NCBI GenBank assembly: GCA_002410325.1
Contig: DHRK01000064.1
Coordinates: forward strand, 17,800 to 81,799
Length of the DNA stretch: 64,000 bases
Origin: Syntrophomonas sp. UBA5314
GTDB taxonomy: Bacteria > Bacillota > Syntrophomonadia > Syntrophomonadales > Syntrophomonadaceae
Direction: 5' to 3'
Shown here: one piece after another, positions 43,719 through 52,773 of the stretch
How positions within the stretch are numbered: position 1 is the first letter of the stretch
How the letters are laid out: every line of letters starts with the position of its first letter
Made by a program: the position numbers and the translations under genes
The notes under the pieces: generated by a model
What the model saw: the letters and a program-made list of their open reading frames with translations, nothing else
What the model was told of the DNA's origin: nothing
Databases searched by the model: none

Positions 43719-43754
43719 AACCAGGGAGACCGTTCCCCCGGTTTCTCCCTGGTT
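43719..43754. terminator. Bidirectional terminator between convergent genes
   Basis: AACCAGGGAGACCG pairs with CGGTTTCTCCCTGGTT with one bulge and a T/A-rich flank on each side. Confidence 0.85.
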
Positions 43755-43760
43755 ATTTAA

Positions 43761-44738
43761 TTACTGGTACAGTTGGGTCCACGTGGTATTGGGGAAATAG
43801 TGCTCGACGATCTGGCGGGCATTGCTTCCTCCTTGGGCCATGGCGAAGGCTCCCCATTGTTCCATCCCGCAGCCGTGCCCCCACCCGTCGCCGGTAAATA
43901 CGATATTGTTCCCTTCCGCTTTAACGCCGGACAGGATCGTGGAATAGAGCTTATCAAAACCGACTTTTTCACGCAAATCGGATGCGGGGATACTGGCCTG
44001 GCCGGCGGTGATGGTCAGGGCGCGCCCCGACGGCCCCACCTGGCTGATCTTAATATCATGGAGATCGCCAGCTTTGGCCCCCATAATTGATTTTATGGTG
44101 CTTTGGGGTATTTTAACCGTCCAGTTTTTGTATTTCTCAGGAGCTTTGGCTATCCCGTTGGTGCTTACCGGAACTATATAAGCCCCGGCTTTATCCTGAA
44201 GCTTGGGGAAGCCTTCCTGGATGCTGGCGGTTTTATCTTTGGAAAGGGAATGGAATAAGGCATAGACGAACTTGCCCTGATAGGTGAGGACCTGGCCCCG
44301 GGTTGCGTCAACTGCGGAGGATATCGCGTCAGTAACTTTCTTTTCATCATAGGCCTGGAATTCAGTATGGTTGTCGCTAGCGTCGGTTCCGTGCTTGGAG
44401 CGGGTGCCGCCCTCGTATTCCATTAGAGCCAGGGTCATAGTTCTGGCCACAATGGCCTGGGCCTTCAGGGCTTCGGCCGGGTAATTGGACCCTATTTCGG
44501 CGGCCACCACGCCTTTTATATAGTTTTCCAATTTAATTTGCTCGGTCTTGCCGGTGGCGGTTCGGTACAGGCTTATGGTCGGTTCGCTTTTATATTTGGC
44601 CACTTCCGGCGATGGCTGCACCGGACCCGGCTGGGGTATATATTTCTTGGCCTGGTCGTTTTTGCACGCGGCCATGGAAAAGGCCAGGGTCAGCACCAAG
44701 CCCAGGATCATGATAAAATTAAATTTTTTTTTGCCCAT
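43761..44738 (-). CDS. spoIID: SpoIID/LytB-family lipoprotein
   Basis: A 325-residue exported protein: signal peptide with lipobox (LVLTLAFSMAAC), Pro-rich linker, then the SpoIID domain with EIGSNYPAEALKAQAIVART (catalytic Glu region), an HTEFQAY-containing segment and the C-terminal GDGWGHGCGMEQWGA motif. SpoIID is a lytic transglycosylase needed for engulfment in sporulation. The usual SxxGG stretch after the family's second histidine reads HSLSKDKT here, so this may be a divergent paralogue. The start follows GGAGG just downstream of one end of the MITE-like repeat. Confidence 0.87.
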   Translation of the reverse strand: MGKKKFNFIMILGLVLTLAFSMAACKNDQAKKYIPQPGPVQPSPEVAKYKSEPTISLYRTATGKTEQIKLENYIKGVVAAEIGSNYPAEALKAQAIVARTMTLALMEYEGGTRSKHGTDASDNHTEFQAYDEKKVTDAISSAVDATRGQVLTYQGKFVYALFHSLSKDKTASIQEGFPKLQDKAGAYIVPVSTNGIAKAPEKYKNWTVKIPQSTIKSIMGAKAGDLHDIKISQVGPSGRALTITAGQASIPASDLREKVGFDKLYSTILSGVKAEGNNIVFTGDGWGHGCGMEQWGAFAMAQGGSNARQIVEHYFPNTTWTQLYQ

Positions 44739-44759
44739 AAATAAAGCTATCCTCCCTGA

Positions 44760-44921
44760 AGTACTCTGTTAATCCTAATTCTATATATTATCGTCGGTTA
44801 AATTTTCGCATGACTGCGTTGTCGTCAATCGTAATACGTCCAGTATTACTCATTCCTCCGCCTTGTCCTACAAAAATTTCCCTCGACGAGTAATACACAG
44901 AATTAGGATTAACAGAGTACT
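44760..44921. mobile_element. 162-bp MITE-like element with 23-bp perfect terminal inverted repeats
   Basis: AGTACTCTGTTAATCCTAATTCT-type ends (44760-44782) are matched without error by the reverse complement at 44899-44921. The interior has another palindrome, GTAATAC-GTCCA-GTATTAC (about 44831-44849), and no ORF of note. It lies between the divergent spoIID and trmL genes and so may supply promoters or block read-through. From memory, sequences like the interior (GGACAAGGCGGAGGAATGAG on the minus strand) recur in Clostridia. Confidence 0.65.
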
Positions 44922-45024
44922 AATTATTTGTCTTAGTCTTTCCTGGAATAGATATGTTATGTCTGGTAAACTCAGGATGCATGGAGTTTGTACAGTCCAA
45001 AACCACAAGCGGGAGGATGCTGTC

Positions 45025-45483
45025 TTGCACATAGTATTAGTTGAACCGGAAATACCGCAAAATGCTGGAAATATAGCTAGGACCTGCGCGCTGACCAGGA
45101 GCACCCTGCATCTGATTAAACCCCTCGGATTTTCTCTGGAAGACCGCTACCTGAAGCGGGCCGGGCTGGATTACTGGAATAAGGTTGAAGTAAAGGTATG
45201 GGAGAGTTTTGCAGAATGGATTGAGAGTATGCCGGATGCCGAGCTATACCTGGCCACCACCCGCACCGATTGCCGGTTTAACGAGAGGTCGTATTCAACC
45301 AGGAGCTGCTTTGTCTTTGGCAGCGAAAGCCGCGGTCTGCCAGTAGAAATGCTTGAAAAATACCATGACCGGCTTATTCGAATTCCAATGCTTGATATAG
45401 GACGTTCCCTCAATTTGAGCAATGCTGCTGCTATCATCCTATATGAAGCTCTACGTCAGAATAATTACGAAAATTTAGCATAA
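45025..45483 (+). CDS. trmL: tRNA (cytidine/uridine-34-2'-O)-methyltransferase
   Basis: A 152-residue SPOUT-family enzyme that methylates the wobble ribose of certain leucine tRNAs. Motifs are VEPEIPQNAGNIARTC at the N-terminus, FGSESRGLP in the middle and LNLSNAAAIILYEALRQ in the C-terminal knot. I use the TTG at 45025, eight bases after GGGAGG; longer in-frame starts run into the MITE and do not match the family length. Confidence 0.92.
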   Translation: MHIVLVEPEIPQNAGNIARTCALTRSTLHLIKPLGFSLEDRYLKRAGLDYWNKVEVKVWESFAEWIESMPDAELYLATTRTDCRFNERSYSTRSCFVFGSESRGLPVEMLEKYHDRLIRIPMLDIGRSLNLSNAAAIILYEALRQNNYENLA

Positions 45484-45524
45484 ATTTCCTATAAATTAAA
45501 AAAGGGATCCTCCGATAATAATAG

Positions 45525-45649
45525 AGGACTAAGATTTGGTATATCTTTCCTCCAGGAGTATACAAACGCTACGAAAACCGGCAGCTGCCTACCCGTATCA
45601 ATGAAATACTTCAGTGGTTAGATAAATATATGGTAGGACGGGGTTTATA
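45525..45649 (+). pseudogene. Remnant of the C-terminus of an S9-peptidase-like hydrolase
   Basis: A frame without a start codon, from after TAG at 45522 to TAA at 45647, reads WYIFPPGVYKRYENRQLP then RINEILQWLDKYMVGRGL. The pattern of a YENR segment followed by an amphipathic WLDKY helix is typical of the last residues of alpha/beta-hydrolase peptidases (prolyl oligopeptidase S9). The rest of the gene is absent. The response-regulator gene begins two bases after its stop. Confidence 0.35.
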
Positions 45650-45651
45650 AA

Positions 45652-46566
45652 ATGCGGATTTTGATTGCTGAAGATGAGCCTGTTTCCAGGCAATTACTAC
45701 AAAATTCGCTGCTTGAATGGGGTTATGAAGTGGTAGCGGCTAGGGACGGTCAAGAAGCATTGACCATACTGGAACAGGCCGACCGACCCAGTCTAGCGGT
45801 GTTGGATTGGATGATGCCGGGAGCCGACGGCCCGGAAATTTGCCGCTGGCTACGCTCCTGTGAGAACGACAGCTACGTGTATGTCATACTTCTGACTGCC
45901 CGCAATCAGGAAGGTGATCTGGTCCGGGGACTGGAATCGGGGGCTGACGATTATATGGTAAAGCCGTTCAACCCCGAAGAGTTAAAGTACCGCTTACGTA
46001 TCGGGCAGCGTATTATCGAACAGGAGCAAAAAATTTTACGTTTGGCGAGCACTGACGATCTTACCGGTCTGCTTACCAGAAGGGCCTTTATGGAACGCAT
46101 GGAAAGCGAGATGCACAGGATGCGCCGGGAAAACGGTATGATGGGAATAATAATCGGTGATATCGATTTTTTTAAAACCGTGAATGACACCTATGGCCAC
46201 CTGGTCGGTGATCTGGTTCTGCAGCACTTTGCCCAATGCCTCCAAGAAAACTGCCGAACCTATGATTATGTGGGCCGTTATGGAGGAGAAGAGTTCATCA
46301 TAGGCGTTCCCGGAGCCGGTTTGTTGGAGACCACCGAGATCGCCGAGCGCATACGTAACATGGTACAAAACACTTCCATACCGCTGCCGGGGAGGGATGA
46401 AGTGATAAAAATAACTGCCAGCTTCGGAGTTGATGCGGTCAATTTGCGCAATGGAAATGAATATATGGCGGAAGAACTGATCAACCACGCCGATGAGGCC
46501 TTGTATTTAGCCAAAGCCCGCGGTCGAAACTGCAGTATTATTTATTCTCGCGCCGACATGCAATAA
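45652..46566 (+). CDS. Response regulator with GGDEF diguanylate cyclase domain
   Basis: A 304-residue PleD/WspR-like protein. The N-terminal receiver has acidic EDEP near residue 9, the phospho-acceptor in VLDWMMPGADG (about D53) and the Lys in MVKPFNPEE. The C-terminal GGDEF domain has the active motif GRYGGEEF and so should make c-di-GMP. An RxxD inhibitory site is not obvious. No cognate kinase is adjacent. It starts at ATG 45652 and is followed by a strong terminator. Confidence 0.93.
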   Translation: MRILIAEDEPVSRQLLQNSLLEWGYEVVAARDGQEALTILEQADRPSLAVLDWMMPGADGPEICRWLRSCENDSYVYVILLTARNQEGDLVRGLESGADDYMVKPFNPEELKYRLRIGQRIIEQEQKILRLASTDDLTGLLTRRAFMERMESEMHRMRRENGMMGIIIGDIDFFKTVNDTYGHLVGDLVLQHFAQCLQENCRTYDYVGRYGGEEFIIGVPGAGLLETTEIAERIRNMVQNTSIPLPGRDEVIKITASFGVDAVNLRNGNEYMAEELINHADEALYLAKARGRNCSIIYSRADMQ

Positions 46567-46580
46567 ATAGCTCTAAAATC

Positions 46581-46608
46581 AAAAAAGCCCCAATCGGGCT
46601 TTTTTTGT
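46581..46608. terminator. Bidirectional rho-independent terminator
   Basis: AAAAAAGCCC-CAATC-GGGCTTTTTTT between the convergent GGDEF gene and the ferredoxin gene. Confidence 0.92.
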
Positions 46609-46627
46609 TATATGGTTGCCGGGGCGC

Positions 46628-46801
46628 TTAGTCAGCTGGTTGAGGCGCTTCAACCGGACAAACGTCAGCACATAATCCGCAATCGGTACATAAATCCGCA
46701 TCGATCACATATTTCTCCGCGCCTTCGCTGATTGCCTCCACCGGGCACTCGTCAGCGCAGACGCCACAGGATGTGCATTCATCTGTGATTATGTAGCTCA
46801 T
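46628..46801 (-). CDS. 2[4Fe-4S] ferredoxin
   Basis: A 57-residue bacterial ferredoxin with two full cluster motifs, CTSCGVCADECP and CTDCGLCADVCP, in a duplicated half-repeat. It starts MSYIITDEC at ATG 46801 after AAGGAGGG. It is a low-potential electron carrier for anaerobic metabolism and could interact with the ETF/FixCX system elsewhere in the window, though there is no linkage. It is monocistronic on the minus strand. Confidence 0.95.
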   Translation of the reverse strand: MSYIITDECTSCGVCADECPVEAISEGAEKYVIDADLCTDCGLCADVCPVEAPQPAD

Positions 46802-47020
46802 TGGCCGTTACCCTCCTTGCTAGAAATGCATTAATAGCATTATAATGAACCACTTTTGCTTTGTCAATTTCGTGAAAAGTAGAGCAATAAGGCCTCTACA
46901 ACCCGTCAAAAAGCCAATTTCCTAATTAAGAAAGAAAACTTTGCCGCCGATAAATACTATAATAACTTTAGGGAAAAGCAGCGTCTGGTTCAGGCGGTCT
47001 TTATATCCAAATATTAGGAA

Positions 47021-47677
47021 ATGGGTTTGCTGATAATGAAATGCCTGGTGCTGGCCAACGGCGAATATGGAGATGATCTTAAAACCTATAACGAGCTAGT
47101 AGACAAGGCCGATTGCATAATCTGTGCTGATGGGGGTGCCAATTACGCTTACCAGCTGCAGCTTGTGCCGGACTGCATCATCGGCGATATGGACTCCATT
47201 GCCGGGGAGGTCAGGGACTATTTTAACCGGCTGGAAGTTCCCGTAAAGAAGTATCCCCGACAAAAAGATTTTACGGATACCCAGCTGGCTTTAAGTGAAG
47301 CAGAAGCCCGGGGCGCTGATGAGATCGTTTTAATCGGCTCTCTGGGAAAAAGGCTTGACCACACCCTATCCAACCTTTATTCCTGTATGGATTTGGCGGA
47401 AAGGGGAATCAAGGTATCTCATCACGCTCCTGAAATGCAAGTCCATCTGGTTACCGATGAACTGCGGCTCAAAGGCGGAGCCGGGGATCTGGTTTCCGTG
47501 CTGGTTCTAAGCGACCGGGCCACAGGGGTAAGCGAAGAGGGGTTTGAATACCCTCTGCAAAAAGCGGTGCTGGCCAAGGGCAACCCCTTTGCGGTATCCA
47601 ATTTGATGGTGGGGGAGGATGCGACTATCACTGTTGATGAAGGGGTTCTGGCCGTTTTTCACTACCACCGGCGGTGA
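47021..47677 (+). CDS. thiN: Thiamine pyrophosphokinase
   Basis: A 218-residue enzyme converting thiamine and ATP to thiamine diphosphate. Motifs are ICADGGANYAYQL, IIGDMDSI, PRQKDFTDTQLAL and GSLGKRLDHTLSNLY. The N-terminal methionine is uncertain: ATG 47021 or ATG 47036 (MKCLVLANG), both with weak ribosome sites. Thiamine diphosphate is the cofactor of IlvB in this window. It precedes cdaA by about 95 bases on the same strand. Confidence 0.93.
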   Translation: MGLLIMKCLVLANGEYGDDLKTYNELVDKADCIICADGGANYAYQLQLVPDCIIGDMDSIAGEVRDYFNRLEVPVKKYPRQKDFTDTQLALSEAEARGADEIVLIGSLGKRLDHTLSNLYSCMDLAERGIKVSHHAPEMQVHLVTDELRLKGGAGDLVSVLVLSDRATGVSEEGFEYPLQKAVLAKGNPFAVSNLMVGEDATITVDEGVLAVFHYHRR

Positions 47678-47772
47678 AAGGTGTCAGGCAAAAATTAATA
47701 TACATTAAAAGGGAGATTATTTACAATAGGCATAATGAGGACTAGATATACAGGTCTTTGGAGGAGTAAACA

Positions 47773-48636
47773 TTGGATTTAAGCAGCCTATCCGGTATAG
47801 TAACCAGCCCCTGGAACATCATCCGCAGTACTATAGATATTGCCATAGTGGCCTATCTGTTCTACCGAATACTGGGATTAATCAAAGGAACACGAGCCGA
47901 GCAGCTCTTAAAAGGGCTGATTACTCTGCTGGTGTTTTCCATTCTGGCCAGCTTTTTCAACCTGGAGATGATCAACTGGTTGATGGATAAATTATGGATC
48001 GTTTTTGCGGTAACCCTGCCCATTGTTTTTCAACCCGAGCTGCGCCGTTTCTTGGAACAGTTGGGGCGGGGCAAGATATTCAGGCGGAATCAGAACCCCT
48101 TGCAGCTGGAGCATGAACACATGATTAGAGAAATAAGCGATGCGGTGGCGGCCATGTCGCGCAGCAAGACCGGCGCCCTTATAATCCTGACCCGGGAGAC
48201 CGGAATCAATGAGTATTTGGAGAGCGGCACCGCCATGGATGCGGTTTTGTCTGCCAGCCTGCTGGTAAACCTTTTTGTGCCGGACACGCCCCTGCATGAC
48301 GGGGCGGTAGTTATATCCAACCATAGAATTGATCGGGCCGCCTGTTTCCTGCCCTTGAGCGACAACCTGAAACTGGATCGGGAGCTGGGCACCCGCCACC
48401 GGGCTGGAATAGGAATTACCGAGGTGTCAGACGCCCTGGCGATTATCGTTTCTGAAGAAACCGGAACTATTTCAGTAGCTCAGGATGGGCAGATCAAGCG
48501 CTCCTTAACTCCCGAGTACCTGATGGAACTGCTGGACCGGGAATTGAGCTACCCTGATTCATGGAGTCAAAGCTGGCGAAGGAGGTGGTCAAATGAATCG
48601 GACGTCCCCCCGGAAGGAAAAGAGAATCGGGCTTAA
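47773..48636 (+). CDS. cdaA: Diadenylate cyclase CdaA
   Basis: A 287-residue membrane-bound enzyme that makes c-di-AMP from two ATP. Three N-terminal membrane helices (about 18-95) are followed by a coiled segment and the DAC domain with DTPLHDGAVVI (DGA motif) and LGTRHRAGIG (RHR motif). Start is TTG 47773 after GGAGG. The 3' end overlaps cdaR by 44 bases, so the synthase and its regulator are translationally coupled. The cdaA-cdaR-glmM linkage is a known Firmicutes module coupling c-di-AMP to peptidoglycan precursor synthesis. Confidence 0.95.
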   Translation: MDLSSLSGIVTSPWNIIRSTIDIAIVAYLFYRILGLIKGTRAEQLLKGLITLLVFSILASFFNLEMINWLMDKLWIVFAVTLPIVFQPELRRFLEQLGRGKIFRRNQNPLQLEHEHMIREISDAVAAMSRSKTGALIILTRETGINEYLESGTAMDAVLSASLLVNLFVPDTPLHDGAVVISNHRIDRAACFLPLSDNLKLDRELGTRHRAGIGITEVSDALAIIVSEETGTISVAQDGQIKRSLTPEYLMELLDRELSYPDSWSQSWRRRWSNESDVPPEGKENRA

Positions 48637-49522
48637 AATAATTTCCGTAGTATTAGCCATGCTACTCTGGTTCTACGTGATCAACAAGGCACCGGCCACC
48701 GGTCAGTCCAACAGCGTACAGGTCGAACTCAAGCAGATTCATTTGGCCGAGGGGCTTTCCTACAATGGCCCGACCAAGGTTTCGGTCCGGGTCTGGGGCG
48801 CTTCCCCCGACAAAGAAAGCATAGCGGCATACGTGGATCTGGCCAACCTGGGCCCGGGCACCTCAGAGGTGCCGGTCACTGTGGAGCCGATCAAGGGCGC
48901 CCTGCTCACCATGGTAGAGCCCAAGCAGGTAAAGGTCGAACTATACCAGCTAAACCAGCACATATTTGGTATTAACTCAGAAGTGAGCAAGAGTCCTCCC
49001 GCTGGCTATCAATTGATGAATCTGGCCATGATTCCCGACAAATGTGTCATAAAGGGGCAGGAAAGCGACGTGGGGCGAGTTTCCCGGGTGGTTTGCCCGG
49101 TTGATTTGAGTTCCCTAAAAGAGACTACCTCGCTAAAAGGAATTCTGGTAGCCCGGGACAGCAAAGGCAACCAAGTTCAGGGAATTACCATAGTGCCCGA
49201 GACGGTTAGCGTGTATGCCATAGTGGTGCAAAAGGAAACCAGCAAAAAGATTCCGGTCAAGGTAACCGTAGGTACAGCTCCAGCCAGTCCCTACCAGGCC
49301 GGTAAAATCCAGGTGGTTCCTGAAACGATAACGGTCTATGGACCGGAGGCGACCCTGGCTGAATTGAAGGAAATTGCCGTTAAACCTTTGGACCTGGCCG
49401 GTAAAAACGCTTCATTCACCCAGGAGGTGGAGTTGGTGGCACCCCAGGGAGTCAAGGTTTATCCGGCCAAAGTTATGTTAAATATAGAAATAACCAAGCC
49501 GGCCGGTAAAGAAGGTGTATGA
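48593..49522 (+). CDS. cdaR: CdaR/YbbR-family regulator of diadenylate cyclase
   Basis: A 309-residue protein with a basic N-terminus, one membrane helix (GLKIISVVLAMLLWFYVIN) and an extracytoplasmic part made of YbbR repeats, seen as recurring segments such as GPTKVSVRVWG, VEPKQVKVEL, VPETVSVYAI and VPETITVYGPE. It binds and modulates CdaA. The ATG at 48593 follows AAGGAGGTGG within the cdaA frame. Its stop overlaps the next gene's start. Confidence 0.93.
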   Translation: MNRTSPRKEKRIGLKIISVVLAMLLWFYVINKAPATGQSNSVQVELKQIHLAEGLSYNGPTKVSVRVWGASPDKESIAAYVDLANLGPGTSEVPVTVEPIKGALLTMVEPKQVKVELYQLNQHIFGINSEVSKSPPAGYQLMNLAMIPDKCVIKGQESDVGRVSRVVCPVDLSSLKETTSLKGILVARDSKGNQVQGITIVPETVSVYAIVVQKETSKKIPVKVTVGTAPASPYQAGKIQVVPETITVYGPEATLAELKEIAVKPLDLAGKNASFTQEVELVAPQGVKVYPAKVMLNIEITKPAGKEGV

Positions 49523-51141
49523 TGAAAGTTCGAGTGCGGGATCTAAGACTCCCGCTGGACTATGAGGAGGCCGATCTATGGCGGGAGGCCGCCCGGAGCC
49601 TCAGTATAAATGAAGCCAGCATCTTGAGTTTAACCCTGGCCCGGCAGGCGGTTGACGCCCGCCGCAGCCAGGTTTATTTCTCTATCACCCTGGATCTGGA
49701 ACTGAAGGAAGGCACCGGGCTGGCTCCCGACGCCTTGAACGGGCCTCGGGCAGTTATATTAAAACCCCCCCAGGAGCCACCCCTGCTTAATGGAGCCGCC
49801 CCCCTGCCTTTTTCTCCCACTATTATCGGGGCCGGGCCGGCCGGGTTGTTTTGCGCCCTGCTTCTGGCCAGAAGAGGCTACCACCCGATCCTTTTTGAAC
49901 GGGGCTATGACGTAGATAAAAGGGTGCAGGCGATGGAATCGTTCTGGAGCCGGGGACTGTTCGATCAAGACGGAAACGCTCAGTTCGGCGAGGGCGGCGC
50001 AGGGACCTTTTCCGACGGCAAACTGACCACCCGCATCGGCGACCACCGGGTGCGTTTAGTTCTGGAGGCATTCATAGAACACGGGGCCCACCCGCAAATA
50101 AGCTATCAGAAAAAACCCCATGTGGGAACTGATGTTATAAGGCGGGTGGTCAAAAGCATCCGCCAGGAGATCATCGACCGGGGGGGCCGGGTGTATTTTC
50201 AGAGCCGACTGTCGGACATTCATATTAACCAAACGTCTGTGGAAAGCATAACTATAAATGACAAAGCGCGCGTTCCCTGTTCGGTACTGGTTCTGGCGGT
50301 AGGCAACAGCGCCCGCGACGTCTTTCGATTGTTGTCCGACCGGGGAGTGAGCCTTACCCCCAAGGCCTTTGCGGTGGGGGTTCGCATCGAACACCAGCAG
50401 AGCTTCATTGATCGGACCCAGTATGGGAATTTTGCCGGGCATCCCCGTTTAGGGGCGGCTGACTATCATCTTACCTATCAAGACCGCCAGGCGGGCAGGT
50501 CATTTTACACCTTCTGTATGTGCCCCGGGGGCTACGTGATCGGCGCGGCTTCCGAAGCCGGTCAGATAGTGACCAACGGTATGAGCTACGCAGCTCGGGA
50601 CAGCGGCCGGGCCAACAGCGCAATAGTGGTCACGGTTGGACCTGGTGATTGGGGTAACAGCGCCCTGGGCGGGGTGGAATTGCAGGAGAGGCTGGAAAGG
50701 CGCGCCTTCCAATTGGGAGGCGGCGACTACCGGGCCCCGGCCCAGTTGGTGCAAGATTTCCTTGAGCACCGCAGTAGTATATCTTTAAAAGGATCTCTGG
50801 CTACATTCAAACCGGGAGTGAACGCGGTCAACCTGTGGGAGCTGTTCCCCCCGGAGCTATGCCAGGTTATGGAAAGGGGTTTGCACAACTGGGAGAGAAA
50901 AATGCCCGGTTTTACCTCCGGGCCGGCTATCCTGACCGGGGTGGAAACCCGCACCTCCAGCCCTTTAAGGATAGCACGCGGAGATAACCTCAATTCAATA
51001 AGTCTGGATAATCTCTACCCCTGCGGTGAAGGTTCGGGCTATGCGGGCGGAATCGTCAGTTCGGCCGTGGACGGGTTGAGGGTAGCGGAAAAGATAATTT
51101 CAATTTATAATAAGCCAGATAAGGTATTTCATTTCGAATAA
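49519..51141 (+). CDS. FAD-dependent dehydrogenase (COG2509-type)
   Basis: A 540-residue flavoprotein: an N-terminal small domain (about 1-95, RVRDLRLPLDYEEADL), then an FAD Rossmann motif (IIGAGPAGLFCALLLARRGY, about residue 111) and a C-terminal FAD contact (LYPCGEGSGYAGGIVSSAVDGLRVAEKI). This matches the uncharacterised NAD/FAD dehydrogenases found in many Clostridia. The substrate is unknown. It lies between cdaR and glmM and overlaps cdaR by four bases, so it belongs to the operon; a link to wall or redox metabolism is only suggested. Confidence 0.85.
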   Translation: MMKVRVRDLRLPLDYEEADLWREAARSLSINEASILSLTLARQAVDARRSQVYFSITLDLELKEGTGLAPDALNGPRAVILKPPQEPPLLNGAAPLPFSPTIIGAGPAGLFCALLLARRGYHPILFERGYDVDKRVQAMESFWSRGLFDQDGNAQFGEGGAGTFSDGKLTTRIGDHRVRLVLEAFIEHGAHPQISYQKKPHVGTDVIRRVVKSIRQEIIDRGGRVYFQSRLSDIHINQTSVESITINDKARVPCSVLVLAVGNSARDVFRLLSDRGVSLTPKAFAVGVRIEHQQSFIDRTQYGNFAGHPRLGAADYHLTYQDRQAGRSFYTFCMCPGGYVIGAASEAGQIVTNGMSYAARDSGRANSAIVVTVGPGDWGNSALGGVELQERLERRAFQLGGGDYRAPAQLVQDFLEHRSSISLKGSLATFKPGVNAVNLWELFPPELCQVMERGLHNWERKMPGFTSGPAILTGVETRTSSPLRIARGDNLNSISLDNLYPCGEGSGYAGGIVSSAVDGLRVAEKIISIYNKPDKVFHFE

Positions 51142-51205
51142 AATAGAATATAAACCTATTATGGATATTTGTGGGGAGATTGATCTAACAGGAGGGGCAG
51201 GATAC

Positions 51206-52555
51206 GTGGGAACTTTGTTTGGAACCGACGGAGTAAGAGGCATTGCCAATTTGGAGTTGACACCAGAGCTGGCTTTTGATTTGGGCCGGGCCGGTAGTTT
51301 TGTGTTGGCCGAACAGGATTCCAGTACCCGGCCGCGTATTTTAGTCGGAAAAGATACCAGAATATCAGGGGATATGCTGGAGGCGGCTCTGACGGCCGGG
51401 ATCTGCTCCACCGGGGCGGACGTATTGACCGTAGGAGTTATACCTACGCCGGCCGTGGCTTACCTTACCGAGAAATACAACGCCTCCTGCGGGGTGGTTA
51501 TTTCCGCATCCCACAACCCGGTATCCGACAATGGCATCAAGTTCTTCGGTTCCAGCGGCTATAAGCTGCCTGACGAAGTGGAAGAAGAGATTGAGAGGCT
51601 GGTTTTAGCTGGGACCAGGAACCTCAGCCGCCCTTCCGGTGCTGATGTAGGGCAGGTCTACGATGTCAAAGAAGCCCTTAACAATTACTTGAGCTATCTG
51701 GCCGCCTGCTACAGCCTGGATCAGGATTTACAGGGACTTACCGTGGTTATGGACTGCGCCAACGGGGCCGCCTATAAAGCGGGACCAGAGCTATGGAACC
51801 GCCTGGGGGCCAGGGTGATACCCATCCACGACAGTCCCAACGGAGTAAATATAAATGAACGCTGCGGTTCCACCCACACCCAGGGCCTATGCCGGGTGGT
51901 GCTTGAAAACAAGGCTGATCTCGGTGTGGCCTTCGATGGCGATGCCGACCGCTGCATAATTATCGATGAAAACGGCCAGGAGCTGGACGGCGACCACATT
52001 ATGATGATGTGCGCCCTGGATCTGCACCGGCGCGGACAGCTGTATCCCCGCAGCATTGTGGCCACGGTTATGAGCAATATCGGGCTGGATATTGCCCTGC
52101 GCCGGGAAAACATAAGCATCCACAGCTGCAAAGTGGGGGACCGCTATGTTTTAGAGAAGATGGTTGAGACTACCTCCATCCTGGGAGGAGAGCAGTCCGG
52201 CCATATTATATTTTCCCGCTATGCCACCACCGGTGACGGATTGTTGAGCTCCATCAAAGTGGCCGAGGTAATGCGCCGCAACGGAATGAAACTATCCGAG
52301 TTGGCCAGGGAACTTGAAAAACAGCCCCAATTGCTGGTGAATGTTAAAATGGACAACAAAGAAGAGGTACTGAATCACCAGTTGGTTCAGGAAGCATTGC
52401 AAAGAGCCGAGCAAAGGCTCGGGGAATGGGGCAAACTGGTAGTGCGCCCATCCGGAACTGAACCTCTGGTTCGTCTGATGGCCCAGGGGCCGGAACAGGG
52501 TTTGCTGGAGGAGGTGATTGATGATATCAAGAAAGCGATTGAATTAGCTCAATAA
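51206..52555 (+). CDS. glmM: Phosphoglucosamine mutase
   Basis: A 449-residue alpha-D-phosphohexomutase that converts glucosamine-6-phosphate to glucosamine-1-phosphate for UDP-GlcNAc synthesis. Motifs are LFGTDGVRG at the N-terminus, the phosphoserine loop VISASHNPVSDNG (about Ser102), the metal loop DGDADRC and the C-terminal VRPSGTEPLVR. The GTG at 51206 follows AGGAGGG; the frame upstream is open but the family starts here. In relatives GlmM binds and inhibits CdaA, fitting the cluster. Confidence 0.95.
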   Translation: MGTLFGTDGVRGIANLELTPELAFDLGRAGSFVLAEQDSSTRPRILVGKDTRISGDMLEAALTAGICSTGADVLTVGVIPTPAVAYLTEKYNASCGVVISASHNPVSDNGIKFFGSSGYKLPDEVEEEIERLVLAGTRNLSRPSGADVGQVYDVKEALNNYLSYLAACYSLDQDLQGLTVVMDCANGAAYKAGPELWNRLGARVIPIHDSPNGVNINERCGSTHTQGLCRVVLENKADLGVAFDGDADRCIIIDENGQELDGDHIMMMCALDLHRRGQLYPRSIVATVMSNIGLDIALRRENISIHSCKVGDRYVLEKMVETTSILGGEQSGHIIFSRYATTGDGLLSSIKVAEVMRRNGMKLSELARELEKQPQLLVNVKMDNKEEVLNHQLVQEALQRAEQRLGEWGKLVVRPSGTEPLVRLMAQGPEQGLLEEVIDDIKKAIELAQ

Positions 52556-52584
52556 TAAATACGCCTTGTTCTGTAAGCAGATAG

Positions 52585-52765
52585 CGGGCGGTAATAAGCG
52601 CCTGACCCGAATGACTGTTCCCATATGGGCAAACAGGCTTCGGGTGACGAGGAGGGGGTTTATCGAACTTTCGGCGGGTGCCCCCCGGTGCATCCAGCAC
52701 CGACAGCCAGGCTACAAAACCGGAAAGCAATTTCCGGGCCAAAAGGCCTCGCACTGGCAATAGTA
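52585..52765 (+). ncRNA. glmS ribozyme (GlcN6P-activated self-cleaving riboswitch)
   Basis: The core matches the class closely: AGCGCCTGACC at the cleavage site, GGTGACGAGGAGGGGGTTTA, then ATCGA, TTCGGCGGGTGCCCCCCGG, and downstream P3/P4 stems (AACCGGAAAGCAATTTCCGG, GGCCAAAAGGCC). Cleavage is expected between A52597 and G52598. By family knowledge, glucosamine-6-phosphate is the cofactor for self-cleavage, and the cut glmS mRNA is then degraded, giving feedback control of GlmS. Confidence 0.95.
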
Positions 52766-52773
52766 CTTCCTTT

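Noticed and set aside
44863..45024. N-terminal extension of TrmL
   Set aside because: It is translated MITE sequence and would exceed the family length; a TTG with an ideal ribosome site matches the family start.
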